The notes beneath the pieces are model-generated. The model saw only the letters and a list, made by a program, of their open reading frames with translations, ran no database searches and had not been told where the DNA came from. Below are positions 1-12,748 of a stretch of 64,000 bases of DNA, in pieces. The position numbers and the translations under genes were made by a program. The DNA comes from Anaeramoeba flamelloides (lineage: Eukaryota; Metamonada; Anaeramoebidae), in NCBI GenBank assembly GCA_027625915.1, contig JANTQA010000072.1, positions 2,108,001 through 2,172,000 on the forward strand, written 5' to 3'. How positions within the stretch are numbered: the first letter of the stretch is position 1; each line of letters opens with the position of its first letter.

Positions 1-850
1 TTTCGAAAAGCACCCAAAAGGAAGATATATATTTTAAAAAGGGTATAGTTAAATTTGGATAATTTGAAGAAATTGATTTAAAATATAAAGATGAAGATTT
101 GAAATATACTGGATATTCTAGATGCGAAAGAAAGGATAATGATTTTAAATTATTGGTACCAGGGCTTAATTTATTTGGTAGGTTTCTTGATAAAAAAAGA
201 ATTAATTCTTGCACCAATGTTCTGTTTTCAGGGTATGGCGAGCAAATATGCAAAGAAATTAAAAAAAATAATTTGGGTATATTGATTATTTGATTATTAT
301 TAACCCATTTTTCAAAATTTAAATATAAGCTGTTTGTTAAAACATTTAAAAAAATCATTGATTGTTTGTGACTTTTTAAATTATTGATATTTCTTCTTTT
401 TTTTGTATATTTCTTTTCTTTTCTTTTTTTTTTATTGATTTTTTTTTTTGGGTTTGAAGGGAAATATGACAAACGAATAAAAGAATCAAAATTGTTGGGA
501 TTATTATTTAAAAAAATTAATAGCAATTCCCTTAATTTATTTTGAAATAATTTCCCACGTTTTAATAATTTGCAAATAAATTCAATTAATTCATTTTCTT
601 GCTTTCTGTTATTTATTGGTTGTAATTTTAATAATTCAATCAGACAATCAATCGATCTAATGAATAAATTGTTAATTATTTGGTTTTTGTTTACATTATA
701 ATTTACATTATTATTTTTATTATTTTTTCGATGATACTTGGAATTATAATTATTATTATGATTATTATTATTATTATTATTCTCTGTTTGGTCTTTATTA
801 ATGTTATAATGAATTTTCTTATTGATAACCTCGGTGTCAGTATTTGTATC

Positions 851-898
<48 letters not shown>

Positions 899-1279
899 AT
901 TATTATTATTATTATTATTATCAATAAATTTTTTAATGTTATCTTTATTATTGTTGTTGTTATTATTGTTGTTATTATTATTATCCTCCATTTTATTATT
1001 ATCAATATTATTGATATTATTACTACCGCCACCACTACTACTCCTATATACTTTATTATCCAAATTGTTATTATTATTATTTTTTAAACTAATTTTAATT
1101 TTTTCTTCATTATTCAAAAGAGGTAATAAAAAATCTAAAATAACAATTATTACATCATTTATACACATTTGATTAAAAAAGGAAAAATTTTTAAATTTTT
1201 TTAAATTGATTTTTGGTATATTTTTAATTTTGTTTTTGCTTTCATCATTACCTTCACCATCACCACCACCACCACCACT

Positions 1280-1336
<57 letters not shown>

Positions 1337-4300
1337 TGTGTCATCTCTATTAATATGATCTTCATTGTTTTTGTATTTATATTTCATTATTTTTTTCGCT
1401 TTTTCAACACCAAAAAAATTAATTGCTTTTAAATATTTAATAACCACTTGTATGATTCGAAATGATTTATTTATTGCAATTGTATTAAAAAATTTTAAAT
1501 CGGGGTTAAACCATACAGCAAAAAAATCTTTCATGTTTTTTTTAAGAGTTTTTGATTTTAAATATTCCATTGGTGGCAAATTTGTAAATATTTTTTCAAC
1601 TAATGTCAATAACCAATTTAAAGAATAGTACTCTGGAATCTTTTGAAAGAATTTATATTTGTTATTATCTAAATTTTCTAATTCTCTTTCAAATTCAAAC
1701 CTTTTAATCAATTCAAATAAAGTTTCTAAGGTTTCCAAATTCAAAAACATAAAAGAAGATATTGCCTTAAATTGAACTTTCTTAGGACTGTCTAACAAAT
1801 CAAATATTGATCGATAAAACCATTCAATTAAAACCGGGTCAATAATTTCGTCAAATACAGTAAATTCTATTCCATTTTTTAATATACTCATTTCTCTAAA
1901 AATGGATTTCTTTTTACCAATACTTTTCCCTAAATTAGTTCTTAATGTAGTTGATCTTTTGGCTTTTTTTCCTTTTTTTGAATTCTCGTTTGCTGAATTT
2001 TTTTGTTTTTCTGATTCTTCAATCTTTTGAATTTCAATTATTTCTTTATCTAAATAATATCCCTTGGGTATATGAGTAATACCACTTAAGACACCAAATA
2101 AATTAAAATAGAAAGATAAATAGCAATTATTTAAATCATTGCTTGGCAAATAATTGTTATCGATTTGAAATTCATTTTCAATTTCAATTTCGATTTCGAT
2201 TTCATTTTCATTTCTGTTTCCATTTCCATTTCCATTTCCATTTATATTTTCGTTTACATTTGCATTTTCATTTCCGGTTTCATTTTCGTTTTTATCCTTT
2301 TCTTTTTCCCTGACACTTTCCGTATTAAAATTTATTTCGGCTCGTCTCTTTATTGGGCTCCCCTTAATTTGTTTTTCGTTGTCATTTTCATTTTTTAAAT
2401 TATTTGTATTTCCATTATTATTGATGATTCCACTATTATTAAAGTTGGAATTATTGTTACTATGAATAGAGTCCTTTGTTGTCTTTTGGTTTATTAATTG
2501 CAATTCCAATACCCTTTTCATTATATTGTGTTTCACCTTCTGTTTACCCAGGTGCTGACAGATAACATTCCAAGTCCAAATTAATGTATGTTTGTAGTTT
2601 TGAAAATTTAAATTAATCCACAGAATCAATTCACTATTCCAATCATTGATTAAAATTTTTTTTGAATTTAATTTTTCAATTGTTTTGATCAATGGATCGA
2701 TCATTCTGTTATTATTTATTTGTAATAATTGATTGTTTTTTTTTTTATTCTTGATGTTTTTTTTTTTGTTTTTTTTTTTATTGTTTTTCCTTTTGTTCGT
2801 ATTTTGATTTACTTTTAGAAAATTTAATTCCAATTGTTTTTCAATCAATAAAATTTCTGGGTTATTAAATAACTTGAGTAAGACTAAAAATTGTTTTTTT
2901 ATTACAGGATCATCATAAAATAACCAAATTAAACAGCATGATTCAAACATGATTCTAATTTTGAGCCATTGTTTTAAATCAAAATCTTTGATAATTAATT
3001 GGTTTTCTAAATTTAATTCTTTTTTCTTTTTTCGTTTTTTTTTTTTTTTTTTTCTTGTTCTTGTTCTTGTTCTTGTTCTTTTTCAATTTCTGTTTTTTTT
3101 TGTTTTGAAAATCACCCTCATCATCATCGTCTTCTTCAGAACTTGAACTGTCTTCATAATATTCTGTTTTTATAAAATTAATTTCTTCCAAAATCCAAAG
3201 ATGGAAGGTTTTTATAATTAGCAACAAGAGCTGAATTAATTTTTCAAATTTATTTAAAATTTCTTTACAGCTCTCTTTTTGGGGATTAAATAAATCTGTA
3301 AAATCAGTTAATCGTTCCAGGGTTGGAATAATGATATCTTGAAAATGGCCCCCTTTATTGTCATCATATTTATTCATTAATAGATATCTTTCGATAGAAT
3401 CCTTAGCTGGGAAAGAAATTGACAAGTTATTATGTAAGGCAAAAAAAATTAAATTTTTGCTTATTTGGGAATTGATACTTGCGGATTGTGACATTATCAT
3501 CGGAAAGGTGCCAATGGATGCAGCTATTAAGTGTTCATTGCCTAATTGGTTAATTACTCCAATTCGGCTTTTTAATAAAAAGGGTTCAATAAAGTAAAAT
3601 ACTTTTTCTTCGAATTGGATCATTTCTTCTGGGATGGTATCACATAACTTTTCTAATGCTCTTACTAATGAAATTTTATAATCAATTCTTAATTTTTCAG
3701 AATTTTTTCTTAAAGTAGAGTTAAAAATGTCAATAAAACAAGACAAATTTTTTAAACCAATTTCATAAAAAAATTGTGCAATGGATTCAATTTCGTCATT
3801 ATTAATAAATTGTACCCTCTTGTTTTGTTCAATAAATAATGATGAATTCACCAAATTTGACATGATTTTTAAGAAAATTGATTCATGTAATTGAAGAAAC
3901 TTTTCATTGAAATTCGTAATCATCGAGCAAATGTGTTGCAAATATAAGGTTCTTGTTTGATGTGATTTTAATCCAGTGCATAACGAGGTGAGTAATTCTA
4001 TACCATTCCCTTTAACAACTTGGTTAATTTCTAGAATTTTTCCTTGGGATTTTTTGTTTCCTTTTCCTTTTCCTTTTCCCTTTCCTTTTCCCTTTCCTTT
4101 TCCCTTTCCTTTTCCCTTTCCTTTTCCCTTTTTTTTATTTTTATTTACTTTGATTGTGAAAAATTTATAATTTGAGATATTAATTAATTGTACTAAACTT
4201 GAAACACAAAAATTTTGATATTTGGATTTTTTGGACCATTTCAGAATAACAAGATAACATTTTTCAAAGCTATTTTCTAAAGATTCCCTTATTTCTTTTG

Positions 4301-5711
4301 TTTTCATGTTTTTCTTTCTTAATTTCATTAGTCTTCGGTGCTTTTCTTTTTCTCGAGTGTCATGTTTAATTTTGCTAGAATTTGGGAAAATCCTCGAAAA
4401 AATTGACACAATAGTCTTGCAAGTCTCGGATCTCTGTGTTTCGTTGCCCTTCATTTTTGAGACAATTAATGAATATTCTTCCAAAAATCTTTTGGTTAAT
4501 TCACTTCTTTTGGTTCCATCTAAACTAAATTGTATTATTTGAAGGGTTTGTGTGTATTTGATAAATGAATTGATTTTTGATTTTTTGATTTTTTGATTGA
4601 AATATTGTAAATATTTTTCAATTAATATTTTTAAATTTGTTGGTCTATATGATAATAATCCAAAAATTCTTTGAATAACATAATGAATTTCTTTATATTT
4701 GAGGCAAGTAATAATTATAATTGTTATATAAAAAAGAAAAAATTGAATTAAATTAAATAAAGGATGTTAAATATTAATTCAGAAATTTAATTAAGGTTTT
4801 GATTAATAAGGAAAAAAAGTTTTGAATATTATTTTAATTTTGGATGTTTTTTTGTTTTTTTTTTTCTAAATAAAATAACTTTTGGTTTTTTCTTTTTTGG
4901 AAAATTTGCCTTCAAAGAGAGGAGGGAAGTGACTGAGAAAGAAGATCACATAAATTTTGTACCAGTATTAATATGTAACTGAAAAAATAATATAAGTAGC
5001 TTGAAAATACAAAGAAAAAATAAGATCAAAAACAAATTATAACAATAATAATAATTAAATGAATTTATTAAATAAACAACTCCCCTTCGCCAGACCTTCA
5101 TAATAATTATAGAGTATTGAAAAAAATACCGGAAATAAAAAAAATGCAGACAAGATTTTGAATTGTTAATATGTGGAAAATTGTTTTGTAATTGCAAATA
5201 TTTAAAATCAAATCCTTTTTATAAATAATCTAACCAAATTTTTTATGAACTCTATTAATAGACCTTCCCAAAGTTCATTAAAGTGGGATGTCTATAGAAT
5301 ACTCATTTAATTGTTCAATAACTAAAGTAGATCTACTTATTTTTAAAAACAATAGGGTTTTATAGAAGTTTACTAGAAGTCTCGAAAATGATAATTTTTA
5401 TTCTTGTTTTTTGATTGATTGAATAGTGTTTTTAACAAGTGTAATTTAATTAATCATCATTCTAATAAGTCGGATAAGTTATAATTTTCAAAGTTTGATT
5501 CAGAAACAAAAGGATTTGATTTTAAATGTTTGCAAAAATTTTACTAATACCAACAATTAAAAATCTTGTTAGGGATTATTTTCATGCCAGGTATTTTTTT
5601 GAATACTATAATTGTAATTTTCGATGTGATTATTTGTGCCTATGTGGGATTTTAATTGTTTTTCAGTTAATTTGGATTACTATATATCTGTGTGTGTGTG
5701 TGTGTATGTGT

Positions 5712-5765
<54 letters not shown>

Positions 5766-8700
5766 GTGTGCGTGTGTGCGTGTGTGTCGTTTTATACAAT
5801 TGATTTACTTTTTTTTAGTAAATTATTTTAAAGGATTTAACTTTGGTTTAGAAATTAAATTAATTTATTGCGAGTTAGATCCTTTTCGAGTATGATTAAA
5901 CTTTTGAAATTTCTGATCTGGAAAATTGATTTCTATCAAATATCCAGATTATGAAAATTTTATAGTAAAATGGGTAAAACCCTATTTAATAATTTTCAAA
6001 AAAATTGAGAAACTTTACAATTCTTTTAAATATCAGAATGGATTCGAAATTGTTTTTTATTCTAATGAACTTTTATTTTTTTTGAAAATAAGAAAGCAAA
6101 TAAATTTATTTTTCAAAAGTATAGTGTTTTTTTATTCACAAAATTGACATTCAAGAAAATTGCGGAACCTTTTTTAAATATTTTCTCTATTTCGAGTTTT
6201 AAAAACAAATTTGAATGAATTCAAAGAGTCTTTTTCAAAATTTTGTTTTTTTACTTTCTCGATCCTTTAAGAATTCATAAAGAAAATTACAATTTACTTT
6301 TTCAGATTTAACGTTTTCACAAAAGCCGAAAAAATGTTGTGTAAATGTTTGATAAATTGGATCTTTCATCTGGTATTCAAAGGGATCTTGACAAAACAAT
6401 TTGAGAAAAAAGGTAAAATATTAGATTTTTTGGAATATTTTTGAGGAAATTATTTTTTTTCCATTCAACCTTTTCACAAATACAAAAATTAAACAACAAA
6501 ACTCCAAAAAAAAAAAAACATTAAGAATTGTAAAAAAATCAAACTGAAAAGGATAAAAAAAAATTGGGAATCTTGAAAAAAAAATGAAAAAAATTATTTA
6601 ATACTGTTTGAGTATAAAACCACAAATATGGGGTTTGTTAATATGATCAGACCAAGGTATCAATACTTGGTTTCTTAAAAATAAGCATTTTGCTTGGAAG
6701 TGATTTATTTTGTATTATTTTTCATAGAATGTTAATTTCGAACACAAAATGATTTTTGTCGATCGATGGTTCAGAAAACAATTAGCAGGGTTGATTTTTT
6801 GTTTGAATTGGTGAAAGTTTTAAATTCTTGGAACTAGAAATCATTTTAATGGTAAACGGATCTTAATTCATAATAACACAAGAAAGTATTGTTATTATTG
6901 TTGATAATAGTTAAAAAGAAATTCTATACTACATTAATTATGTAATAAATATGAAGTGTATTTTCATAAATTTGTTTTGATTATGTTCATTTTCTGAAAA
7001 TCAAATATATCAAAATAAAAAAGAAACTTTTAATAAAAAATTTTATTTTTATTTTTTATTTCAACTATCTATCATTGTTCTGTTTCATCAACAGGTTTGT
7101 AAGTGGTTAAGTAGTTGATGGGTGGTTATATTTTTAAAATTGTGGGAAAAGTAATTTTTTCCAAAATTCGTTAATCGTGTCTGAAATGACATGGATAAAC
7201 TCAATTCCAAAAATTTTTACACACCCAAAATAAAAATAAGTAAAAAAAATCTTAATTTATTATATTTTTCCAAACGTAATATAAAACCACATCTATGTGA
7301 CCCAGTATTAATGTTTTTCTATGTAAACCTTTTTATCGAAATAAAAGAAAAAAAAATAAAACAAAAAAAAATAAAATTGGTGTTGTCCAAAATGATGAAA
7401 TGAGTAGAACATAAAATTGTATTGGCTAAATTTGTTCAAATTTCACCAAAAATTTTTGATCGATCAATGGTTTAGATACCTTCAACTAATTGTATGTGAT
7501 TTTCAAATTAACTAAACTCAACTTTAACCTTAATCAAAAATTGAAAAAATTTTCCGATCTAATGAAACAGATTATATAACTGGAAAAAAGGAAACGAAAA
7601 CAAAACAAAAAATGATAAAAATTTGTAAATTCAAAATTATTTCCAAATTTTAGGAAACTGTAAAAGTGTGGTATTGTTATTCTTTAAATTGTTTAAACTG
7701 TGTCTAATTTTTTGGAATTTAGTTGATATATATATATATTTATAATTAAAAAACATTGATCATATAATCCCGGTATTAAGCAAGTTTAACTTGAAAAAAA
7801 AAAATAGATCTAATTGAATATTAATTATTATTTGTTAAAATATCAATTATAATTTTCTATCGAAATTAAAAATTTGATTATTTTATTTTTTATTTATTTT
7901 TGAAGAGAGAAAATTACTTTTCTCCTGAGTGCCGTAGAGTGCCGTAGAGTGTCGTAGAGTGCCTAGGTTTTTTTTAATTTTCTGAAGAATAGAGGAAAAT
8001 CGAGAGATTTTACAAATAAACAGAAAATTCAAGAAAACTTTACCAAAGTTTTCCAGGATTCGCAAGAATAGAGAAAAATCAAAGAATTTTCTTAATTCTT
8101 TTAAAATCTGGAAAAGAGTCGTTAGTTTTTCATTTAAATTATAGTAAACCTCAAGAAAACCGTCATTCGGTTTCTTTCTTAAATTAAAAAAAAAACCTAA
8201 GCACTTGACGGCACTCTACGGCACTCTACAGCACTCACCTAATTTCTAAACTTTTTTTTAGAAATTTTGTTAAAGAATCACAAATTTTGTTATCACTGAC
8301 AAAAAAAATTGATTATTATTACAACCTAACAAAAGACTCTTTTCACAATAATTTCTTAAAGAACTTGCAAAAAAAGTCGATTTGAAAAAAATTTCGATAT
8401 AATTATGCCTAGTTTTTGCTTTGTGATGGAAAACGGGGATTTAAATGTTTACTTCCTTTTTTTTATTTTGAACAATTTGAAGTTTGTTTGGTATGGTCAC
8501 TTTAAATCTAAATAAGTGCCTTGGTTATGGTTTTGGTTTCGTGTGATTTTTTCTTTTGGTTATTCAAAAAATTCGAGCTTGGTATTTTTTTTCTAACTTT
8601 CTTTTTCTTTTTTGAACAAATTATTCAAACAAAAACAAATTCTATTCAAGAAATGCTCTGAAATTTTGATTTGTGACCTTCTGTTTTTATGTTTAAAATT

Positions 8701-9577
8701 GTTTTGTTTTTTTTTTTTTGATCTTGTTTCTCGTTTGTAATGCAAATTCGAAGAAAATGGGAAACAAAAAAACAAATTCTTCTGAACTAAAAAAAAAAAA
8801 AGAAAAGAAAAGAAAAGTTCTCATACCTTTTGAACTCTCACTATCAAGTTTATTAAACATGCTTGTAATTGCCCAAAGTGGAACCATTGAAAATTTTGAA
8901 GACAAGTTGTTAAGTGTAAGGTGTTTAAGACAATTGTAAATAGTCTTAACCGCAAACAAATATGGTGAGAATAAATCGATTTTTGATTTGTTGATGTGGA
9001 TTAAATTTTGTTTCTTTGATTTTTTCCTTTTTACACTTGGTGAGACAAAACCTGAAAGATCCATCTCCATGACTAACTTGAGGCTGTAGAAAATATCTAT
9101 TAAAAACTGTTTGCTACAAAAAATAATTTTTTGTTGGATAATTTGTAGCCTTTTTTTGACTTGTTCGAGCGCTATGTTCTCTTTAATAACCTAAAGTGGT
9201 GTTTGAAGTTTGTGTTTTTTTTTTTTATTAATTTCCCAAAGAAGGGGTTCATGATGATTTGAAGAAAAATATTTTTCAAATGAATTTTTTAAAAAAAAAT
9301 TATTTCAATCTTTTTTCCATTTCTTTTTTTTTTTTTTTTTTTTTTTTAATTGTGTTTTTTTTTGTTGTGTTCTTTTCTCTTGTTGTAGAATTTTAAATCA
9401 AAGAATTACTTCTTGTGTTCTCTTGACAATTTGTTTATATTCTTTCGGGATCTCGGGTGAATTGGGATCATGAAAAATTATATTTCGAACAATACAATTG
9501 CTATAATAAAGGAGACTTCCAACTTGAGTGAACAAGTCTTTTAATAAAAGGTTTGAAGTTGAAAATTCAGAAGTCAT
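1..9577 (-). CDS. Furry/Tao3/Mor2-like cell-morphogenesis scaffold (5' part, runs off left edge)
   Basis: Spliced model: exon 1 9577-9410 (starts ATG, MTSEFSTSNLL), exon 2 9190-8827, exon 3 4690-1, still open at base 1. Exon joins are GT-AG and the phases agree (0, then 1). About 1,740 residues are visible, mostly helical HEAT/ARM-like sequence. My family call rests on the order of segments known from the Furry N-terminal domain: a helix like SKQFLIDIFYSLKLV, then VIQRIFGLLSYRPTN, then a KYQNFCVSSLVQLI segment. Furry proteins scaffold NDR/LATS-type kinases in cell-shape control. Low-complexity inserts include a KG repeat (about 4065-4130), DE and KN runs, polyD (1275-1335) and polyN (850-920). 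The reading frame changes once, in the A19 run at 3035-3053. The family call is moderate; another large HEAT protein is possible. The exon 2 to exon 3 join over a 4.1-kb intron is inferred; exon 2 could instead splice to 8786-8593, giving a separate 241-residue protein. Confidence 0.55.
846..922. repeat. ATT trinucleotide repeat, coding (polyN on minus strand)
   Basis: Near-pure (ATT)n on the plus strand reads as asparagine codons on the minus strand inside the Furry-like gene, a common kind of tract in A+T-rich amoeba genomes. ORFs rich in I or L in the other frames are shadows of this tract. Confidence 0.85.
1262..1336. repeat. TCA/CAC trinucleotide repeat, coding (polyD/polyG on minus strand)
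   Basis: A run of (CAC)n then (ATC)n on the plus strand encodes glycine then aspartate runs on the minus strand within the Furry-like gene. The reading frame stays open through it. Confidence 0.85.
3035..3053 (-). other. A19 homopolymer with frame change in the Furry-like gene
   Basis: Upstream of this run the minus-strand frame reads the acidic stretch EDDDDEGDFQNKK and then stops at 2979 (INYQRF). Downstream, a different frame resumes helical protein (NQLIIKDFDLKQWL) that stays open to base 1. A run of 18 A instead of 19 would join the two frames. The likeliest cause is a homopolymer length error in the assembly; a real frameshift allele is the alternative. Confidence 0.7.
5109..5610. mobile_element. 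Family-A MITE-like element, copy 1
   Basis: About 480-500 bp with long terminal inverted repeats. The left end reads GAAAAAAATACCGG and continues to GACAAGATTTT; the right end is its inverse, ending GGTATTTTTTTGAATAC. The whole length aligns by eye with 32617-33111 in the same orientation, including the shared interior TTGTTTTTTGATTGATTGAA. No transposase is encoded, so it is a non-autonomous DNA element. It lies in the giant intron of the Furry-like gene. Confidence 0.75.
5689..5787. repeat. GT dinucleotide microsatellite
   Basis: About 99 bp of (TG)n with a few TA and CG interruptions, next to the family-A element in the giant intron. Alternating purine-pyrimidine sequence of this type can adopt Z-DNA. 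The Cys/Val ORFs over it are artefacts. Confidence 0.9.
7194..7725 (+). mobile_element. Family-C MITE-like element, copy 1
   Basis: A repeat starting TAAACTCAATTCCAAAAATT, then ACACACCCAAAAT, with conserved interior pieces (TGTTGTCCAAAATGATGAAA; GTATTGGCTAAATTTG; AAACAGATTATATAACT) and ending TTTTTTGGAATTTAGTT. The same order appears at 20549-21087 (inverted), 21411-22246, 46590-47285 and, more diverged, 58815-59362. This copy lacks the SINE-like insert, so it preserves the empty sites. Confidence 0.7.
7925..8237. mobile_element. Hairpin element with tandem GTGCCGTAGA ends
   Basis: The left end carries four tandem units of about 10 bp (GAGTGCCGTA) followed by CCTAGGTTTTTTTTAA. The right end is the inverse: AAAACCTAAGCACTTGACGG, then CACTCTACGG units. 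Between them lie palindromic units of the AGAATAGAG/CTGGAAAAG type also found near 36, 52.6, 58.6 and 59.7 kb. No coding potential is seen. Confidence 0.7.
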
Positions 9578-10637
9578 CTTTGTGTAATTTTATGAAATGA
9601 GAGACTTCCGAAAAAGAAAAAAACGAAAAAATAATATTTAAATTTTAAAATTGTTTTACTTTAAACACCATTTTTTCTGAAATGCAAAATCTTCAGACCA
9701 ACTATTTTTAAACACAAGAAAGTAACAATGGCAACTTGACGAAAATTTTCAAAGGAAAAAAGCCCAAGAATCAAATGCTTTGGTAATAAGGTGTTTCAAA
9801 ATTCTCAACATAGTACAGAATACTGTTATGACATAGAGCATATTTATAGGATAAAAAGTTGAAAAAGAATAGATATCTTGGAGAAAATTCATAAGGAAGG
9901 ATATTTTTCTTTATTTTGCATTTCTGTTAAAACTTGTTTTACTAATCAAATACAAAAAATATCTTGAAATTGTTTTGACAATTCAAATATCAAGGTTTGC
10001 TTACTATTTACTTCATTTAAAAAGATACTGGAATTTGGGACGATTATCTAAATTTACTTGAATATGAATCAGATTGAAGATAAGTGAGAAGTAAAAAAAT
10101 CTATTTTAAATTCACATTAGTTTTGTTCAAGAAATTAACAAATGTTTTTAGATCAATATAATTGTTTATTTAACGGATTAGACTCACCATAGATTTCTCT
10201 ATAATAAAAGTAGGTTGTAATTGGGTGTAAATGATATTAGTGAACCATGGCTCAAATAGATCTAAAAAATCTATTATAAATCTTATTTCACAATAAATTA
10301 TTACATTTTTTACTCATGTTAAAAATTAATCAAGTTTAATTTTGAAATTTTTTTTTATAATTTCTTTTCCAAATCTAAAAATAGAAACTCCAAAATACAG
10401 TATTCTGATATTTAATAATTTAGATTTAGAACTTCCAAAAGTAACTCTTTATAATTTTTTAATTTCCAAGACTAACTCAATAATCATCAACATAAAAGCA
10501 CAAAGATTGATTATTTTTGTTTACTTTTTATAAAGATACTGGTATCATCAATATATTTCCATGATTTGAGAAATAATTTGTTCAAAAAATTTTTAATCGC
10601 TAATTATTTAATTTTTAAAAAAAAAAGAATTTTTTAG

Positions 10638-10740
10638 TAACTAATCTACATTTCGCCACAAATTTAAGAAAGATATTTTGTGACTTTGTAGTCTGAATAT
10701 TGATAATTCAACCTTTAAATTTATGGCGAAATGCAGATTT
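10638..10740. repeat. Small inverted repeat (MITE remnant)
   Basis: CTACATTTCGCCACAAATTT near 10650 is matched in inverse by AAATTTATGGCGAAATGCAG near 10735, with about 55 bp between the arms. A related single arm (CTACATTTTGCGACAAATTT) is seen near 51747. Confidence 0.6.
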
Positions 10741-11654
10741 TATTCAGAAATTGTTGGGGTTTTTTACAAATACATAGATCATTTTTCATTAATAAGATCA
10801 AAAAATATTACTGCTTGATTAATCGATTTTTTAGAGACCTTTGAACCATGCAGCTTATAATGTGGTTAGGCCCAATAACAACATACTTTGTTCCTAGGAT
10901 TCTCCTTGGTTGACTCTAATCCCTTAAAGCCTAAAAAAAGTGAATTTGCTCTATTTTTCATCTTCGTCAATTCACAGAGATATTGAAATAACACTTATTG
11001 GTTGTGGCATTGTCTTTAGAATCCCACAGAGTATAAAATTTGGTTGATCCTTCTTCTTTATTCTTTATAAAATAATTTACCTAGATTTTCTCTTCTAAAA
11101 AGGAGTTATCTTTTGATTTGAATTTAAATTCTTCTTGCTTGTTTCATTGGTGTCAAAGTCATTGTGTTACTCTTGTGATAATGTGTTTATTTTGGAAAAT
11201 AATATAAACATTTTTAAATTCGAAATTTTTCTCTAATTAAATTCGATTTTCAGAATCTTGAGATTTAATACAAATTCCTTTTGAACTGAAAGTAAACTTT
11301 ATGATATTTTAAATATATTTATACATGATACTATAGTAAAATTCATAATTTCAAAATTTATTTCCTTTTACTCTTTCAAAAATAATATAGTCAGTTCTAC
11401 TTTTGCTGTAAAAACTTTGAACAAAAGTTCAGGTACAAAAAAAAATTTCAAATTAAAACACAAAAAAAATTAAGATTCAATAGTAAAATAATTATATGCA
11501 AAAAAAATCTCTAAAAAAATGTGTGTTAATTGGAAATTTTTTCTTGTACATTTTATTTCCTTCAAAACTTGCCCCTTTAAAGTGTAACTTGTTATACTAA
11601 GACAACCAATTTCCTTTGTGAAAAATCTACATTTTAAAATTATGGTAAATATAT

Positions 11655-11657
11655 ATC

Positions 11658-11685
<28 letters not shown>
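11655..11685. repeat. AT microsatellite
   Basis: A run of about 30 bp of (AT)n in intergenic sequence. Confidence 0.85.
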
Positions 11686-11690
<5 letters not shown>

Positions 11691-12562
11691 TTGTGCATAT
11701 CACATCGACATTTAAACCATTTAACACTTAAAGAGGACAAGGTGGTATAAGTGATTAAAATGTATTTAAATTGTTTTAATCCATATTAGTAGGAAACTTT
11801 ATTTTGAAAATTTCAAAATTATAATAATTTAATTACTTTTTTTGCTTTTTTTTTTATATTTTAGTTTCACAAAACTTTTTTTCCTAAAATTGGTGATGTA
11901 TATTTGTAATATATAGATAGAGTTTTAATTTTAAACTTAATAAAGATGTATATTTTATTTAATCTATTATTGATCAAATATTTAGACCTCTCTATTCAAA
12001 AAAGTATGGTTAAAATATATAAATTTTTAACAGAAATGGTTATTACAACAATAATTCAAAACATGTTTTACAAAAAAACTTTTCGTTTTTCCTTTGTTTG
12101 TTAATTGTTTTTACTCTTTTTTTTTTTCTCTTTTTCTTGTAGTTGTTTGAAAATAAAATTTTATAATTGGTTTTTTTTTAAAGAAAAGATATCTCACAAT
12201 TTATAATCTTAACAACATTCTCGGTCAAAAGGAATTATAAATTGGGCTTATACACTTTTTTTGGATAATTTATATTCTCTTTTATTTATATTTTCTATTT
12301 CTTCTCTTCTTCTCTTTGTTTAAAAATAGTATTTTTTCGTTTCATTTTATAAAGAAAAGATATCCTTTGTGTTTTAAAATCACCTTAATTATAACTAGAA
12401 TACTTTTTTCAAAAGTAAAGTTTAGTATTCCATTTAAATAGAAAGTAATTTTTACATTTTTTTGCTTAGTAAAAATAAAGATGAAATTAAAAATTGTTTA
12501 AATTTTATTAATAATCTTAAATTATAATAATATATCAATATTTGTTTCTATTTTTTATCCAG

Positions 12563-12748
12563 GTTGAATCTTCTGTATATTATGTAAATGAGTTCCAAAG
12601 GAATAAGATCAAGTTTTTAAATATAAATACCGAAATATTTAAACATTATAAAAGTATTTTTAACTTGAAAATAAAAAATCTAAAAATCAAAGGTAAAGAA
12701 CGACCAAAGGTTTTAAGTAAATCTGGATCAAAAAGAAGCAAGAAATAA
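12563..12748 (+). CDS. Orphan terminal exon, unknown basic C-terminus
   Basis: After a good acceptor (TTTTTTATCCAG), 61 codons run to a TAA: VESSVYYVNEFQRN at the start and a lysine-rich end finishing SGSKRSKK. The composition is more protein-like than the flanks. I find no matching upstream exon with a clear donor; giant introns elsewhere in this window mean it could be far away, and it could also be a pseudogene piece. The function is not recognised. Confidence 0.3.
   Translation, partial: VESSVYYVNEFQRNKIKFLNINTEIFKHYKSIFNLKIKNLKIKGKERPKVLSKSGSKRSKK

Larger units (their letters stand above)
4691..8826 (-). other. Giant intron of the Furry-like gene (4.1 kb)
   Basis: No convincing long coding region lies between the GTATGA donor at 8826 and the AAAG acceptor ending at 4691. 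It holds a family-A inverted-repeat element (about 5109-5610), a GT microsatellite (5689-5787), a family-C element (7194-7725) and a hairpin element with tandem GTGCCGTAGA units (7925-8237). A short open stretch at 6306-6411 reads plausibly on both strands and is not called. Confidence 0.45.

Noticed and set aside
680-1172. Isoleucine/leucine-rich ORFs on plus strand
   Set aside because: Shadows of the ATT and TCA repeats inside the minus-strand Furry-like gene.
5526-5895. Cys/Val-rich ORFs
   Set aside because: Produced by the GT microsatellite.
6306-6411. Possible exon inside the Furry-like intron
   Set aside because: Both strands give short protein-like readings (plus: between a TTTTTCAG acceptor and a GTAAAA donor); neither connects in phase to a neighbour, so no call.
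7925-8237. CRISPR-like repeats
   Set aside because: The tandem units are about 10 bp, inverted at the far end and lack spacers; this is a eukaryotic hairpin element.
8593-8786. Third exon of a separate 241-residue minus-strand gene
   Set aside because: It splices in frame to 9190-8827 but its residues are poor; the in-phase join to 4690 gives a better Furry-like segment order. Kept as the alternative.
10840-11190. GC-richer stretch suspected to be an exon or small nuclear RNA
   Set aside because: No frame longer than about 25 codons and no recognisable snRNA or tRNA motifs.
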